Position numbers and translations under genes: made by a program
The notes under the pieces: generated by a model
Seen by the model: only the letters and a program-made list of their open reading frames with translations
The model's database searches: none
What the model was told of the DNA's origin: nothing
Part shown: positions 63,165-64,000 of the stretch, one piece after another
Numbering within the stretch: the first letter of the stretch is position 1
Layout: each line of letters starts with the position of its first letter
DNA from: an uncultured Halomicronema sp.
GTDB taxonomy: Bacteria > Cyanobacteriota > Cyanobacteriia > Phormidesmidales > Phormidesmidaceae
Length of the DNA stretch: 64,000 nt
NCBI GenBank assembly: GCA_937899725.1
Contig: CALCCA010000007.1
Coordinates: 1-64,000 of the forward strand
Reading direction: 5' to 3'

Positions 63165-63818
63165 GTGCCCATTCCCTTCGTGACAAACACGTTGGCCCCT
63201 CTAGCAATTTGGGTTCCAGTGTCCACATCCGTTGAGTTTGAATCTATTTCATGTCATGTGCGGCCAGCCCGACTAGCTGACCTGCCACAGGTCACTGATG
63301 TGCTAGCGGCCAGCTTTTACCCTCCTTTGGGGTGGCAACGTTGGCTTTATCCTTTGTTTCGCTTGAGCATTCACGAAGATCTCAAGCAACGCTTGCAGGC
63401 TAACTACAAACACTATCAATGTTTGACCGCGATCGCGCCTCACCATCAAGACAGTCGAGTGGTTGGCACCGTTGAGCTGGCCTGTCGTCAACCAGAGCTA
63501 TGGCGTTTCAATCGTCCTCGGCAGGTTTATCTATCAAACCTGGCAGTGCAAGCTGGGTATCGTCGTCAAGGGGTAGCCCGCCAACTCCTCAAAACAGCAG
63601 AGCAGCTGTCTCTCGATTGGGGCTTTCGAGAACTCTACCTGCATGTCATGGCTGACAACAATCGGGCCAGATTGCTTTACCAAAACATGGGATACCAGGT
63701 TCATCGCATCGAACCTTCGCTGTTATCTCTGCTCAATCTTCAGCCGTCACGTCTGCTGCTCAAGAAGTTTTTGCCTCCTGGCAGTGGGGCCAAGCCAGCA
63801 GCGCTAGATACACCTTAA
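63165..63818 (+). CDS. GNAT family N-acetyltransferase
   Basis: 217 residues starting at GTG; no ATG precedes the conserved part. The GNAT fold runs from about 28 to 185: VRPARLADLPQVTDVL, GTVELAC, then motif A LSNLAVQAGYRRQGVARQLL with the acetyl-CoA loop Arg-Arg-Gln-Gly-Val-Ala, and motif B ELYLHVMADNNRARLLYQNMGY. A proline/Leu-rich insert at about 45-75 is found in plastid-type relatives. It transfers acetyl from acetyl-CoA to an amine; the acceptor is unknown. The promoter lies in the gap shared with cyaC. Confidence 0.9.
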   Translation: MPIPFVTNTLAPLAIWVPVSTSVEFESISCHVRPARLADLPQVTDVLAASFYPPLGWQRWLYPLFRLSIHEDLKQRLQANYKHYQCLTAIAPHHQDSRVVGTVELACRQPELWRFNRPRQVYLSNLAVQAGYRRQGVARQLLKTAEQLSLDWGFRELYLHVMADNNRARLLYQNMGYQVHRIEPSLLSLLNLQPSRLLLKKFLPPGSGAKPAALDTP

Positions 63819-64000
63819 GGACAAAAGCTTTCACCGGCATCACACCTCGTGCTTCAGATCTCTCTGCCCCAGCCACCAGTCCCCTTAACCAGCAGGCTGC
63901 TGAGGCAGCATTGCTGTAATGATGGGGATTGCTTTTAACAAGGCTGAAGCAGACCAAACTTTTGCAGTCGCTCGTCGGCGAACTGGTTAATCACGAGACT

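Noticed and set aside
1-64000. tRNA and rRNA genes, CRISPR arrays, complete insertion sequences, and defence or biosynthetic clusters
   Set aside because: I looked for T-loop words, repeat-spacer patterns, transposase motifs and typical defence genes. Nothing convincing appeared; the caspase, NurA and GUN4 genes are scattered singly and do not form an island.

Overview
The window looks like chromosome of a cyanobacterium, probably a Leptolyngbya-like filamentous or Synechococcales lineage. The evidence is the very frequent HIP1 octamer GCGATCGC inside genes and intergenic DNA, two GUN4-domain proteins, a NurA nuclease of cyanobacterial type, a CyaC-type hybrid kinase-cyclase, a PEP-CTERM protein, an orthocaspase, and the order rimP-nusA-ylxR-infB-'low-complexity tail membrane protein'. 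The genus is inference. I found no rRNA, tRNA, CRISPR array, complete insertion sequence, prophage or recognisable defence island.

Layout. 0.2-6.6 kb: cupin protein, PEP-synthase-like protein, ComF, a two-TM K+-channel/RCK protein, DUF2752 and a small membrane protein. 7.3-14.9 kb: a MacAB-TolC-like exporter cluster (ATPase, adaptor, permease, outer-membrane channel), preceded on the same strand by an ECF-type sigma factor and its anti-sigma factor; a PEP-CTERM protein is divergent from the sigma gene. 15-23.4 kb: NTF2-like protein, animal-type alpha-amylase, two overlapping GUN4 genes, small membrane proteins, a DnaQ-like exonuclease and an RluA-like protein lacking the usual catalytic Asp. 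23.7-30.3 kb: a 1231-residue membrane/hydrolase fusion, then a glutaredoxin-AhpD fusion divergent from a TetR regulator across a region with three operator-like palindromes. 30.4-47.8 kb: PP2C phosphatase with a zinc ribbon and a kinase-like remnant, RluE, HAD hydrolase, NurA, histidine kinase, CBS-GGDEF protein, Tat-exported orthocaspase, CPBP protease, YbjN-like protein, alpha/beta hydrolase and a conserved-looking membrane protein. 47.9-55 kb: the transcription/translation operon with a hairpin leader before rimP. 55-64 kb: small protein, DUF4349 lipoprotein-like gene, a membrane gene broken by one in-frame TGA and divergent from a second TetR gene with paired operators, a TonB-like protein, CyaC and a GNAT acetyltransferase.

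Signalling is dense: sigma/anti-sigma, two TetR circuits with visible operators, a PP2C, two histidine kinases, a diguanylate cyclase with an intact I-site and an adenylate cyclase. Intergenic DNA carries two dispersed repeat families. One is a MITE-like element with four copies, two of them 142 bp and nearly identical, which points to recent movement. The other is an 86-bp REP-like element with two inverted copies plus fragments. The points most worth a second look are the two TetR circuits, the interrupted membrane gene, the MITE family, the 1231-residue fusion and the enzymes with altered key residues.
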